This document shows positions 45,337 to 56,532 of a stretch of 64,000 bases of DNA, piece after piece. Where the stretch lies: positions 630,083,240 to 630,147,239 of the forward strand of contig NC_081415.1 of NCBI RefSeq assembly GCF_030272615.1. Reading direction: 5' to 3'. The notes under the pieces are model-generated. The model had not been told where the DNA came from, ran no database searches, and saw only the letters and a program-made list of their open reading frames with translations. The DNA comes from Cryptomeria japonica (lineage: Eukaryota > Streptophyta > Pinopsida > Cupressales > Cupressaceae). Numbering within the stretch: position 1 is the stretch's first letter; each line of letters starts with the position of its first letter. The position numbers and the translations under genes were made by a program.

Positions 45337-46291
45337 TAATAATGATGGGTTGTACGACGCCAACTGCAACAACCATAATGGAAAGGTGTGTAGTTTAAAT
45401 GCGATGGGATACACATTATGTTTTAAAGGTATTTTGGTCATTTTTATCACAACTATTTGAAATTGGTGTAAGGTGGCATGTAGAGAGTTGGTGGTGAAGA
45501 GTTGCAGGATGGAGGTGAATTTTATCCTAGTTACTACATAGCGGCACTTGCCGTTTTTGGGTCAAATCTTGGAGAAGAGACTACAAAGCATTTCCAAGGA
45601 TGATGATCCTCTGTTTGTGTAGATTTTGAACATCTTGGGGTTGAATTTATGATAATAGAGCATCGATATCGAGCTAATATCAATATCATTTCACTACTTG
45701 TGACATGGGGTTTAGAGAAAGGAAGCAAAGAGGATGTCCAATGGGTCCTAAAGGAATGTGTGGATGACGAGTAGACTTTTGGTTTGAGGCTGACTCTAGA
45801 GTGGGTGCACCTTAGTGAAGGTCTCATGGCATCGAAGGGTGACTGGTTGAAAATTGGATATCAAAATCCCCTGCTTCAAACTTTCATTAAGTGGAGTGAA
45901 TCAACTGATATGGATGAAAGGAAAGTTGAACCTCATATTGGATGTAGGCTTTGAAAGATTATCTCCATCAACAGAGACTAGAATGAGATGGTCCTGGTGC
46001 AACGAATGAGCAAAAAGGGAAAGATCGTGTGAAAGTCAAACTAGAAGATTATTAGGTCAATGGACCCCTCAAAGTAGCCAAAAAATAGTTTGTAAGGGAA
46101 ATAGTCATTTTTTTATGGATACTCTATAGGTTTTTTATAGTCCATATATATATGTGTCTCCAATTTTGTTGTGTATAAATGGCCAATTGTAGTAACGACC
46201 TCGAGGTATATTTCATGTATTTGTAAATAGGGAAGCTAGTCGATATGGGGAATGTCGCAATGTGTTAGATACTGATGTGGTGGTTTAGTGT
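45337..46291 (+). other. Non-coding stretch after the LINE fragment
   Basis: GC content is near that of the LINE fragment. No open frame with a recognisable domain was found; the frame at 45534-45827 has none. Possibly LINE 3' untranslated sequence or an unrelated remnant. Confidence 0.35.
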
Positions 46292-47287
46292 TGTTGGCAA
46301 TTGACACTCATCCAGTAAGGGTTAATGGCATTTTGGGTTATCATTGATGGCAACTCATCTTTGGGTGTTGATATTCTTTATCGGGATTCATTGATCTATC
46401 ATTTTTCTTTGTTTGGGTTAACTGGTATTCACTACACTCAACCGATATATTCACTTTGCATTACAACCGGTTAAGACATCATCCCGGTAACGTGTATTTG
46501 GAATGCGATTAAGGATGGGACCTGACTAAGTTATCTTGTGGCCCCAATAATTTCTCTCAAGGAATATTTGGTAACGTGTGTAGGCCGACATGGTCATCAG
46601 GATTAAGTATGAAATACATTATGATCTGGCAGCCCACAGGATTATATTCTTCATTGAAGCCGGCATGGCGAAAAGTTAAAAAGGGTATTTAAGGAGATCC
46701 TTTCAACGATGGATTATATGACGATTTTTGGAATGTGATTATGGTTGTGAATGCATTAAATATTGATCGTATGCATTTTGGTTAGCGATAGGAAGCATTT
46801 GTGTACAATTTCACGTGCACAGTGTAAATCGGTAGCAGAACAGGGCATCAATGAACTGGTACACAGTGAGGATTAACAGAGCGTAAACCAAAACTTATCC
46901 TTCTTGGCTAGATGCAATTTATAAGTTCTTTTTTGGTTTTAATCATCTTGTAATACTGTGTAAGTCAGTGAGACTTCTATTTGAGCAATGAGCTCTAGGA
47001 AGTTGGCCTGATTACATGTGCAATCCCCCAATGTAATATTTGTATACCTTGATCAAGTATATAGATATTGCGGGTATTATCCCCACCATGGTTTTTCTCT
47101 TTGCAGGGTTTTCAATGTATAAATATTGGTGTTATGGTGTTGCTTCTTTATGTGTTATTTGGTTTATGCACTTTAACTTTGTTTATTATTAACTGGTTCA
47201 TAAGCAATAAGTTTAGAATTAGTTTTACCAGTAGAACACTGATTCACCCCCCCCCCCCCCCCCTCTCAGTGTTCTTGGATTCCAACA
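46292..47287 (+). repeat. 5' LTR of a plus-strand copia element (996 bp)
   Basis: It runs from TGTTGGCAATTGACACTC to GATTCCAACA, with perfect terminal inverted TGTTGG/CCAACA. The primer binding site starts three bases later. The word cactgattcacccc...ctctcagtg resembles, inverted, the LTR starts at 19366 and 49245. A run of 17 C (47247-47263) lies 24 bases before the end. No matching 3' LTR was found. Confidence 0.9.
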
Positions 47288-47289
47288 AT

Positions 47290-47301
47290 TGGTATCAGAG
47301 C
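47290..47301 (+). other. Primer binding site, initiator tRNA-Met type
   Basis: TGGTATCAGAGC just after the LTR end. Confidence 0.95.
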
Positions 47302-47354
47302 TAGTTCCTTGGAAAAATTTTAACCACTTGAGGAAGATTTGGAATTTGGAATCA

Positions 47355-48470
47355 ATGGAAACCATTCTGCAACAACAACTTCAACTTGCTCTTAAGGATC
47401 TTGATAATGAGCATATGGAAAATAGTAAACTAAGAATGAACTAATGCAAGCTAGAGAACACACCATTTCATTGCAAGAAAATCTTTCAACTATTCAAGCT
47501 AAGAGGAAGGAACTCTGTGATCAATTCCAAAATCAAATTAGTGATGAGGAAAATGCTATGAAGGATCAATGTCAGAAACACACTCAGGAGAACACTACCT
47601 TGAAGAATGAGATGCAAGCCCTAACCATGAGAATGTGCAAGGAGATTGAAGACAAAAAGAAGAATCAAGAAAACCTATCTCAAGCATTGAAGGACATATC
47701 TGATGAATGCAATAGACTGACACCTGAGAATGACATGTTGAGACTTGAGTTGGTCTAGTCCCGGAACAACAAATAGGAACTTGAGAGACATATTATAATC
47801 ATGAGAGATGACTTAGTCACTGCAAATGAATACAAGGACAAATTCAAAGCCAGTTCTGCCAAACTTGATTAACCACTTAAGAGTCATAGAGATGCTAATG
47901 ATAAGAGAGGTCTTGGTTATGAAGAAGGAGAAAACTCTGGTACTGCACAACATGATCAATCCTCCAGTCAGAAGAAGAATCATGTCAACAACCAGAGCCA
48001 TAAATCACTGGTATGACAACCTAATGCTCACAAATTCAATGGTACATGCTTTGTTTGCAATAAATATGGTCATATAGCAAGTCAGTGCAAAAATAGGAAT
48101 AATCATAAAAATGCATCATTCACCAGTCTTGAAAATGTAAGATGGCATGCATGTAGTAAATTTGGACATATGGCTAACCAATGCAAAACAAAAGGAAATC
48201 AAGGGTTTAACAAAACAATTCAGAAGAACAATATTGTTTGTTATGCATGCAACAAGATTGGACATATTGCTAAATATTGCAGAAGTAAGAACCCATTGAT
48301 AACAAATGGAAATGTAGATGAGATATGAAAGGCAAAGGTGGAAGATATCAGAAAACAACATGAGAAAAGATGGGTAAGGAGATCAGACACACAATCGACA
48401 GAACACCTGGTAGATTCATCAAGTCCTACACCAGAAGAAGGAACAACTGGTAACTAAGGCACTCTACCTT
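47355..48470 (+). pseudogene. Copia gag remnant: coiled coil and zinc knuckles
   Basis: ATG 47355 gives METILQQQLQLALKDLDNEH. A frame change near 47440 leads into a Glu/Lys/Gln-rich coiled coil (47444-47758, LSQALKDISDECNRLTPEND). Further stops follow, then three CCHC knuckles: CFVCNKYGHIASQC (48048-48089), WHACSKFGHMANQC (first Cys changed to Trp) and CYACNKIGHIAKYC (48239-48280). The UBN2 capsid domain expected before the coiled coil is absent, since only about 60 bases separate the primer site from the coiled coil. Either it was deleted or this family carries only an RNA-binding tail. No protease, integrase or reverse transcriptase follows. Confidence 0.82.
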
Positions 48471-48479
48471 AGGGGTAGG

Positions 48480-49244
48480 CAAATCATTGAAGATCATGCA
48501 AATACCCCAGATTGGATATGTAGTCAGAGAATTCTGATTGCGGATGGATACTTAGGCAATTTCAAGTGTTTACTAGAACCTACTCGCAAACTACATGACC
48601 CGATAAAAATTTGCGGTAACATTTATGACAGTAAAAAATTAGGGTTAACGATGATAAAAAGGAAAGTTAAGTTACTTTCTTCACACAGTGATCGAGCATT
48701 CAAAAGAGAGATTTTCAGAGAATTCAAGAGTACAAGGCAATTTGTGTGAGCAATTTCTCTCAAAAGCAATTTCATCTTTCGACAGTTTCTTGAGGTATTT
48801 TTCGTTAGTAGAAACCTTAGTTTCGACACTTCTTTGATCATGGATTCTTCATCCAATGTCAATACTCCTTTGGTGGTGGAAATCAAGAACCGCCCTCATC
48901 TGGAATTCAAGAAGCACTCCTCCAAATCTCTTTTGGATGAACCTTTGGGAGCCTTCTCGAGCATCTACCATGGTTTTCTTCACACCGAAGACATTAGGGC
49001 ATACATTCATTGTGACATCGAGGAGCTTGGGGATTATGAGTTATCATACGTTTTCACTGAGAATTTGATCATGAATAACCAGCTGAAACCATAATTGTCC
49101 CACTTGCAAAGGAAGGATTTCACTCAATTCATGGATTTTCCCACATTTGATGAAGAGAAATAGGTACGTTACATTTTGAGCCGCATTCACAAAGAATTTA
49201 TTTGGCTGGACTGGCCCTATAAGATCACTGAGGAGGTAATAAAT
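48480..49244 (+). pseudogene. Orphan coding remnant of unknown family, cut by a copia LTR
   Basis: A leader-like stretch (48600-48838) precedes ATG 48838, giving MDSSSNVNTPLVVEIKNR and continuing FKKHSSKSLLDEPLGAFSSI and IHCDIEELGDYELSYVFTEN. After a stop at 49091 the same frame continues FTQFMDFPTFDEEK, a second stop, then YILSRIHKEFIWLDWPYKI before ending at the LTR at 49245. I recall similar 'IHxxxIWLDxPYKIT' wording in unnamed plant proteins linked to transposable elements but cannot name a domain. The two stops lie in one frame, so the gene was probably coding until recently. It may be an extra frame of a retroelement. Confidence 0.5.
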
Positions 49245-51748
49245 TGATACACAAAATGCACCATTGACAGAGGGGTGAATCAGTGGTTCTCAATCTTTTC
49301 CTTTAACTATCCTATGTGAGTATACCGATTCTCAAATATAACTCAATGCAGACTTATTGGTTAGTGGGGAGACCAACACAATTGCAATCACAAACGAAGG
49401 GACATCTCATAACACCAGCATGTACGAGGAAAACCCAAGATGGGAAAAACCTCAGTGAGAAATGTTGTTGGAGACTAGTGCTCCAATCTAGCCTCACAAT
49501 GAAACTCTGATTACACTATTCAGGGCACCAACCCCTGATTTAGGGCACCAACCCAAGGAGCTACAACCCCTGCATCGAGCTACAACTCAGTAAATACAAA
49601 AACATAATCATTTATAAATTAATAACCTTGTTGCAAATGGATTTTGTAACTCTTCTACAAATCTCACTGTTGGATCTTCTATCTAGTTAACTGCTGGTTC
49701 TCTACCTCACCCACTTATTGTTAAAATCTTATCTCTTGTGGCAACCTTATTGATTCAACCTCTTCTCCTCCTCTGTCAGTTTTCTCTCTGCCTGTTCTCT
49801 CTTCTTTCAACTGCTCTGCTATCCTCCACCAATACTATCTTTTTCTAGTTCCTTCTTGCCTACTTTGCACTCTTTTGCAACTCTTCTCTACTGGTTTGTT
49901 CACTGCCGATATAATTCTCTCTCAGAGTCTCTTGCAGACTACCGGTTCCTCACCGTTGTCGGTTGATCCTCTCAACCTAATTCTCACTTGCACACCCTCA
50001 ATCTCTTTTCAGATACTCGTTGATTACTTGACTGATTTTATCTTACATACAAAAGCAACACTCTCTTCTTTAGCAGCAACCTTCAATGATTTTGGCTTAT
50101 TTATAACCTGGTTTTCCTGCCAAAATAAAATTCAAATCACAGGCAGTTAAGGTTTCCTCATCAACCTTGAGGCAAACCAAATCCAATCAGATCTCATTCG
50201 ATCTAATCTCCAAGATATCTATCTGCACATCTTCGGCATTAACGTTCCTTCCAATACACGTTAGCTATGTTTAGCAACCACAGACGGTCAATCGACGAGA
50301 CACAAGATCAATAACCATTAATGGTTTTGCAGATTTCATCACCAACCTTATTCTGCACCTGGACACTCTGCATTGATTGATGCATCCCATCGATCACCTC
50401 TGTTGGACCTTCCTCGAGATGCACACCTCTGTAACTCCTCTGCAACACCTCCCATGATTTACGGGGTCTACAATTAATTGTCGACCAACTCTATAACAAC
50501 CTCGTCGATGCACACTCCATCTACCATTGCATGCATGTCCTCCACCTTGACTCCATGTGGCACCATTATCGACATTGGCCTTATCACATTGTTTATGTCG
50601 GTTTAGACTTAGTCACCAACCACACACATCACCGGTACACACATATTGGTTCACTAACCCTACCGACACAAATCACCTTGCCAGTTATCCTTCCTGCCAA
50701 TGTCTTCAGGGTCCTGCCGGTATGTCATGTTTTCCTGATCATTAAACTTGTCGGACCTCAGCAGCCATCAAGAGTAACTCATCATTTGTACCTTCATTAA
50801 TGAAGGTCTTTCACTTCTTCTCATTCTATTCAATCTGTTGCATACGGGTGATCACCTAGATGAATCCATGTCATCATCCTCCAACACTCTACACCTGTGG
50901 CAACACAACACATCATCTGCATAATGGTAACTTCATGATTGCAACTGCAGACCTCATCATCTTCTGACTAGGTCTCTTCTCTATCGGTTTTCCAAGATGG
51001 AAGACTCATCAATTCAACTCTCATTCCCTGTCTCGGTAGCACACCTTGTCCTCACATGCTGATCTGGTGTGTATCTTTGATCTTATGCTCTGGGACTTCA
51101 TCATCTTCCACTTGCTCATCCGGTCTCTGCATTCACTCACCTACCTATCTCAAGGAATCATTTTGCCAGTACAAGTGTAACTTCACCAAGGAGAGGATAC
51201 AACTTCTGGTTGACATATGTCACCCTTTCTCATAGAGGCAGCACCCTCTGTCAACCTATCATCTATCCTGTGATAGCATCTTCATCTGGTGGGAGTCATG
51301 CTAGTTGAACTTACACTAGCAATCTGGTGGCCTACTCATACTTCACCTTTGATGTTGATGTGATTTAGGTAGCATTTTGCCTCTTCATCACAAATAACAT
51401 CTCAAGCACCTTGACCATCCTGCTTGTACACTGGTCATGAGCTTTCCGGTTGGCAACTACGTACTGTCAACACAACACTTACAAGTTGGCATCCTTTCCT
51501 TACTGGTGATAGACTGTACTGGTAGCCTGTCCATTTCATCCACACAAGTCAGACACTAACTTGTGTACCGGTGACTCCAGTGGTCATTCATCTGAATGAC
51601 ATTCTCTCCCTTACCTTACTGGTATTCTACAACACAAGGTATCAAAGATATATCATCATGTACTCATCCATGATAGTTTTGCACATACATCTCTTATACT
51701 GGTAGTGATTCTATACCCGTTGACATCAATGACAGCACAATGCCAACA
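49245..51748 (-). repeat. 3' LTR of a minus-strand copia element (2504 bp)
   Basis: On the plus strand it runs from TGATACACAAAATGC to GCACAATGCCAACA. Its first 250 bases and last 40 match the LTR at 19366-20765, but it is 1.1 kb longer. On its right is a polypurine tract. The candidate left half of a target duplication is TAAAT (49240-49244); the right half would lie outside the window. Frames such as 49875-50150 and 50531-50800 have no domain. Confidence 0.82.
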
Positions 51749-51764
51749 ATCTCCCCCTTTTGCA
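51749..51764 (-). other. Polypurine tract of the copia element
   Basis: In element sense GCAAAAGGGGGAGAT directly before the TGTTGG start of the LTR. Further G-rich tracts of the same kind lie at about 51810 and 51870. Confidence 0.85.
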
Positions 51765-53090
51765 TTGATGTCAACTCATGTAATATTCAACATACTACAT
51801 AATCTCTCTCCCCCTTTGTATGATCCAATGGATTGTCACACATGTAGTATGCGATATACTACAAAATATTCTCCCCCTTTGACAAAAATGGCAAAGGGAA
51901 CTGTCAGGGTATCATTCCTCCTTGTATCTACCAGGCACTGTCATAATTCCTTCTCCCTTTTTTCTTTACCAGATGTATCTCCTCCTTTGATACCAATTGT
52001 TACAAATTGTTACATCTTCTCAAGTCACAACACTTGAGATGGAGGAATCAACCATCAACTGACATTAATTGAGTATTCAAATATGATACTATTTGTTAAA
52101 GCACTCAATTGCAGAAAGATGTGTCAGTGAATACTACTTACCTACCGGTCAAATTGCATCACCTCCCATTTGATCCCAAATTTCTTTATAATCAAATGTG
52201 ATTGTACTATGAATACAACTAGCCAAATGACAAGTAGATACCCTTGACCATGAGATTCTCTTGGGTATTCCTACTGTAATTTCCATCATCTGCATTTTGG
52301 GCAATCAATATCCTCACAAGTTCAAGCATGTCAGCTCTACTTCATAAACACTTGAACTCCCCTTGAGTCATACATCTCAGGTTCTTATTGCCTATCAGGT
52401 TCAATACCGAAGCTCCAATCAACTCTATATACCAGTTGAGTTGTGCATATGTGATCATTTGATGATCTTTAGCTCCATCATATCCACCACAACCCATGAC
52501 ATGATCATGGATCTTCACAATGTCATACAATGACATCATCATGCCATAAATTAAACCGGTTAGCCCAAAAACATATATCATTCAGGTATTTTCCAATACT
52601 GACAGATCAGACCAACATATGTCATTTAGGTATTTTCCAATACCACCTAAGACATAACTTCCTATTCCATTTTACTGGGGATAATGAAATAATATCTAAC
52701 CTTATTGTCTTACATAACCTGCAAGTACCTGTTAGCATTCATATCGGTAACATCCTGCACATACCGGTTTCGTGTACCGGTCCATCATCACTACCGGAGA
52801 ACCTCCCTATAACTCTTGACATTTTGTGTCACTGTGCATTAGATTAAATTGTTAACTTGTCATGCTTTGACACAATAGTAGTGATTGAACATTGATCTGT
52901 AGGTGTGTAGCCAAGGCAGCCACTACACACACTTATCTTCTCATTTCTATCTTTCATACCGGCAATACCTTGTTCTTCCAAGTGTCCTTCTTCACTAAGG
53001 GGGTTAATGATCTAGTTCAAAATAATACTCCCCCTAAGGTCCTACATCTCCTTTAGGCCTTAGGAGATATCACCTATGCATTGAATGCAC
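51765..53090 (-). other. Shrunken interior of the copia element, no intact domain
   Basis: Between the polypurine tract and the gag remnant there should be about 4 kb of pol, but only 1.3 kb of stop-filled sequence is present. A sequence resembling a primer binding site with two mismatches (TGGTATCAAAGG, minus strand, about 51984-51995) hints at rearrangement or a second buried element. A G-rich tract at 53024-53040 is another polypurine-like site. The frame at 52342-52581 has no recognised domain. Confidence 0.45.
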
Positions 53091-53498
53091 AGTGTCAGTC
53101 CATGGTCTTCTTCTTCCAAACCTTCTTGGTCTCATTCTTCTTCCTATTTTTAGTCTTGGGAGAAGGTATTACCATCTTCTGCTAATGGGTCTTTTCTTTT
53201 CTAGACTCTACATCACTACCAGAAATAGTTCTATAGTAGCATACAACATCCATCCAGACTTCATGATTGGGGAATCTTTTAGTATACCAATTTGACCATC
53301 TTCTCCTGGTCATGTTGTTGTGACTAACAACCGAAACCGGTGGACCTCTTGCTCCTGTAGGGACATTTCTTCTTTGACTATTATATGCTCTATATCCACA
53401 TTTCCATAGAGCATAGTTGTTGTATCGGCCTCCATATGACTGCAAGTTCCTCTTCTTATATTCAACCTCTCTATGGCAAATTCCATTGCAGTTATAAC
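53091..53498 (-). pseudogene. Copia gag zinc-knuckle region remnant
   Basis: On the minus strand, next to the Tat LTR, the reading is YNCNGICHREVEYKKRN, then SYGGRYNNYALWKCGYRAYN, SQRRNVPTGARGPPVSVV and TRRRWSNWYTKRFPNHEVW. These are diverged CCHC knuckles with several Cys and His replaced, followed by the basic linker seen in copia Gags. The Tat LTR (53499) cuts into the first knuckle, so the rest of this gag should lie beyond the Tat element, outside the window. Confidence 0.6.
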
Positions 53499-54953
53499 TG
53501 TATGCGGGAAAAGCGGTTCAATGAAACTCAAACCGTGAAAATAATCAAAGACTTGCCCACAAACCCATGGGACTCTTGGTGCAAGTTATGGAGCCATGAG
53601 GAATAGCTCAACTTCCCAAGGAGTGTTCCATGGTTCTCTATCTCACAAGGGCCCTCAAGCCAATGCCTTTGCTCTCAGATCACTGAGCAAACTGACTTAG
53701 GGATGACAAATGCAAGAACGAGGGATGATTTTGATCAAATTTAGTATGAATGCATCCTATTTATGCATGATTCTAGCAAATGAACTAAACTAGATGATAA
53801 GATGACAAGGTTAGTAAAAATACTATCCTAACATGATATACTAGCTATATGATTTAATCTAAGATGATAGAAATACTCTAAAATGATTATTAGATTTATT
53901 TTTATTATAAAGAGAGGCTAAATGCTTGTTAAAAATAAGTATAAGTATGATGCTAAAAACTTGGATCCTAAAATGGAGGGATGATGGCTCTATTTATAGA
54001 AGAAATAGGGCAATGGATGGTCAGGATTGAATGATCCAATCAATGGTCAAGATTGAAAGTTATCAATCCATGTTTACAATTCTCACCAATGAAATGGTGA
54101 CAATTGTCAACATAAGACTGCTTGAGAGGAGAAGTAAGAAGCATTAAATGCTTGAGAAGACCTCATGGTTACCTTAGGGGGTAAAGGTTAAGGTTAGGTT
54201 AGGGTTATCCAATGGATAAAGGTTTTACCCAAAGGATAAACTTGTGTGCAAGGGTTAAAGGGATAACCATGGTCAAAGCAATGAATGCTTGATGAGAGCC
54301 CTGGGTTAGATGAGGGTTGAGTTAGGCAAAAAGTCTCTAACCATGCCACTAAGGGTTAGTTAACCATTAATGGTTTGAAAGACTTTGGGGACAAATTTGT
54401 AAGAATCCTTCCAAATTTGGGGGTATTCAAAAAGTTAGCTTGTTGAAGGCATAAAGGCTTTAATGCCTTTGGAAGACTTTACTCCAAATTTGAGGAGTGA
54501 CCTCCTCAAATTTAGGGAAAGGGGATAATTTATGGGTTTAGGTTAATTGATTAGGATTAGGAGGGTTCTAGAAGAATTTAGGAAGAGGGTTAGGAGGCAA
54601 GTGGGAGATGTAGGAAAATGCAAGTGGACGAGGGATAATAGGATTTAATTAAAATAAATTGCTTTATTTTAATTTGGTTGTAAGTGGAGACTTTAAATAA
54701 ATTAGATTTATTTATTTGGGATGAACTATTTAATTAAAAGTAGAGAGAAGGGATTTAATTAAATAAAATGATTTATTTAATTAAATGATATAAAAGGCTT
54801 AAGTGAATTTAAATAAATAAATTGAATAATTTATTTAATTAAATAGAGGAATGTGGATGATTTAATTAAATTAGATTTAACTAAATAGACGAATGAGAAT
54901 AAAATAAATCTTTAATATTCATTTAGGAATATGGTCATTTTTATACCTCTACA
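53499..54953 (-). repeat. 3' LTR of a Tat-lineage gypsy element (1455 bp)
   Basis: On the plus strand it runs from TGTATGCGGG to ACCTCTACA. Its right edge is firm because the polypurine tract abuts it. The left edge is inferred from the TGTA...TACA ends and from the break in the copia knuckle reading. ATAAC (53494-53498) would be the left target duplication. AT-rich, non-coding. Confidence 0.75.
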
Positions 54954-54972
54954 TTTTACCCCTCTTTGAAGT
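54954..54972 (-). other. Polypurine tract of the Tat element
   Basis: In element sense TTCAAAGAGGGGTAAAA directly before TGTAGAGG. Confidence 0.8.
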
Positions 54973-55288
54973 GACATGTGTGCACATGTTGATTCAAAGA
55001 AAATGATGTGTCGTCAAAATTTGATCATGATCAGTGTGATGTCGTGTATCGAGATGTTCATTTCGTGCCCCAGATTTGATAAATGATGTTGATAATGCCC
55101 CCTCGGGAGATGAATCAAAAATTGAGAAACTTTGATTTGATTTTGATAAATTTTATTGCATTTTAAAATTTTGTCCTTTTTGAATGCGTTAATTTGATTG
55201 ATCTCCCGATAATGATGTTGGTTAGGGTTAGAAGTGAGACCATGAGCAATTTACATGTTCCATCAAGTAACCCTAATTTTCGTTTACC

Positions 55289-55299
55289 CTATAAAAAGG
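55289..55299 (+). promoter_or_regulatory. Candidate TATA box of the antisense plant-mobile-domain gene
   Basis: CTATAAAAAGG lies 75-85 bases upstream of the ATG at 55374 in the same direction as the antisense gene. Position and sequence fit a plant TATA box; activity is inference. Confidence 0.55.
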
Positions 55300-55539
55300 T
55301 AAAAAGTGACTTTTTTTTTGTATCATTTATGTTTGTTGACTTTGGAGAAAGTGACATTTGGAGAGAAGACAAAATGCTAGTTCCCCATGCTTCTCATCGA
55401 TTCGAGCGCATTCGGAGGTATCAAAGGCCCGCCACATATGGACCACCAGTAAGTCATCAATTTTTGCCCATTTTTGCTTTTTGTTTTGTCATTTTTGGTC
55501 ATGTTTTCCAATTTTCAACGTGGATTTTAACAGTTTAGC

Positions 55540-55975
55540 GTGTAGGGTCTGCACCCTAGTGCATACGATAAGAAGGGTAGCACGTCCAGGGTTAGAAACT
55601 AGGGTAGCATCTGGGTTGGGTTGGGTAGTGTGGAGGGGGGTTAGGATAGCGCATCAAGGGTTTTTAGTGCAGCGGGTTAGCAGTCTAGTGCATAGGTAAG
55701 ACCTAGCGCATAGGGTCAATAGGGGGTCGCATGGGTAGGTTAGGCTAGTGCGTAGGTGTAACCTAGCGCATAGGGATAGGGTTGTAGCGCAAAGGTAGAG
55801 TAGAATAACACATAGATAGAGTTAGCGCATAGGGTGTTCTAGGTGGTGCAAAGCTAGATCAGGGTAGCGCATAGGTGCATTTTAACGCTTAGGGTGCATT
55901 TGGTAGCACGTAGGGGATTTCAGGTAGCACGTAGCTAGCAGCTTAGTGCGTGGATAAAATTTTTTAGCGCATAGG
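55540..55975 (+). repeat. Degenerate TAGCGCATAGGG repeats in the intron
   Basis: About a dozen or more diverged copies of 'tagcgcataggg/tagtgcgtaggt' at irregular 15-40-base spacing inside the intron of the plant-mobile-domain gene. Confidence 0.8.
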
Positions 55976-56252
55976 CAGAAAATGTTGAGGAAAATAGGAT
56001 TTTGAGACGAATGAAGATAGGTGGGGGTAAGTAGGTGTTTGCCAGTTTTTCCAGGATGGGTGCGATAGTCAGTTTGCGTGTCTGCTGTGTGTTGGTTTGA
56101 TAAATTGTCCGATATGAGTTCCGATTTTGGATTTTTGATAGATAACTTGATTTGATTTTCAATGTTTCAAGTTTAATGTTGATTTGATATTGATATAGTT
56201 TTGATATGGATTTGATTCGATATGCTTGATTTGATATGCATTGTTTCCAGTT

Positions 56253-56532
56253 GATATGAATGGGAAACTTGAGTTGTTTTTCAAGTTGATATGGTTGTGA
56301 AACTTGAGTTGTTTTTCAAGCTGATATGGATGTGAAACTTGAGTTGTTTTTCAAGTTGATATGGATGTGAAACTTGAGTTGTTTTTCAAGCTAATATGGA
56401 TGTGAAACTTGAGTTGTTTTTCAAGCTGATATGGATGTGAAACTTGAGTTGTTTTTCAAGCTGATATGGATGTGAAACTTGAGTTGCTTTTCAAGCTAAT
56501 ATGGATGTGAAACTTGAGTTGTTTTTCAAGCT
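56253..56532 (+). repeat. 35-bp minisatellite, eight copies, in the intron
   Basis: The unit begins gatatggatgtgaaacttga and continues to ...tttttcaagct. Copies start at 56253, 56288, 56323, 56358, 56393, 56428, 56463 and 56498, and differ at a few positions each (for example gatatg versus aatatg). Confidence 0.96.

Noticed and set aside
44810-45376. Minus-strand frame of 188 residues
   Set aside because: It is antisense to the LINE RNase H, whose conserved residues on the plus strand are clear.
51980-52010. Primer binding site of another copia element
   Set aside because: TGGTATCAAAGG differs from the initiator site at two positions and no clear LTR begins to its right; kept only as a remark.
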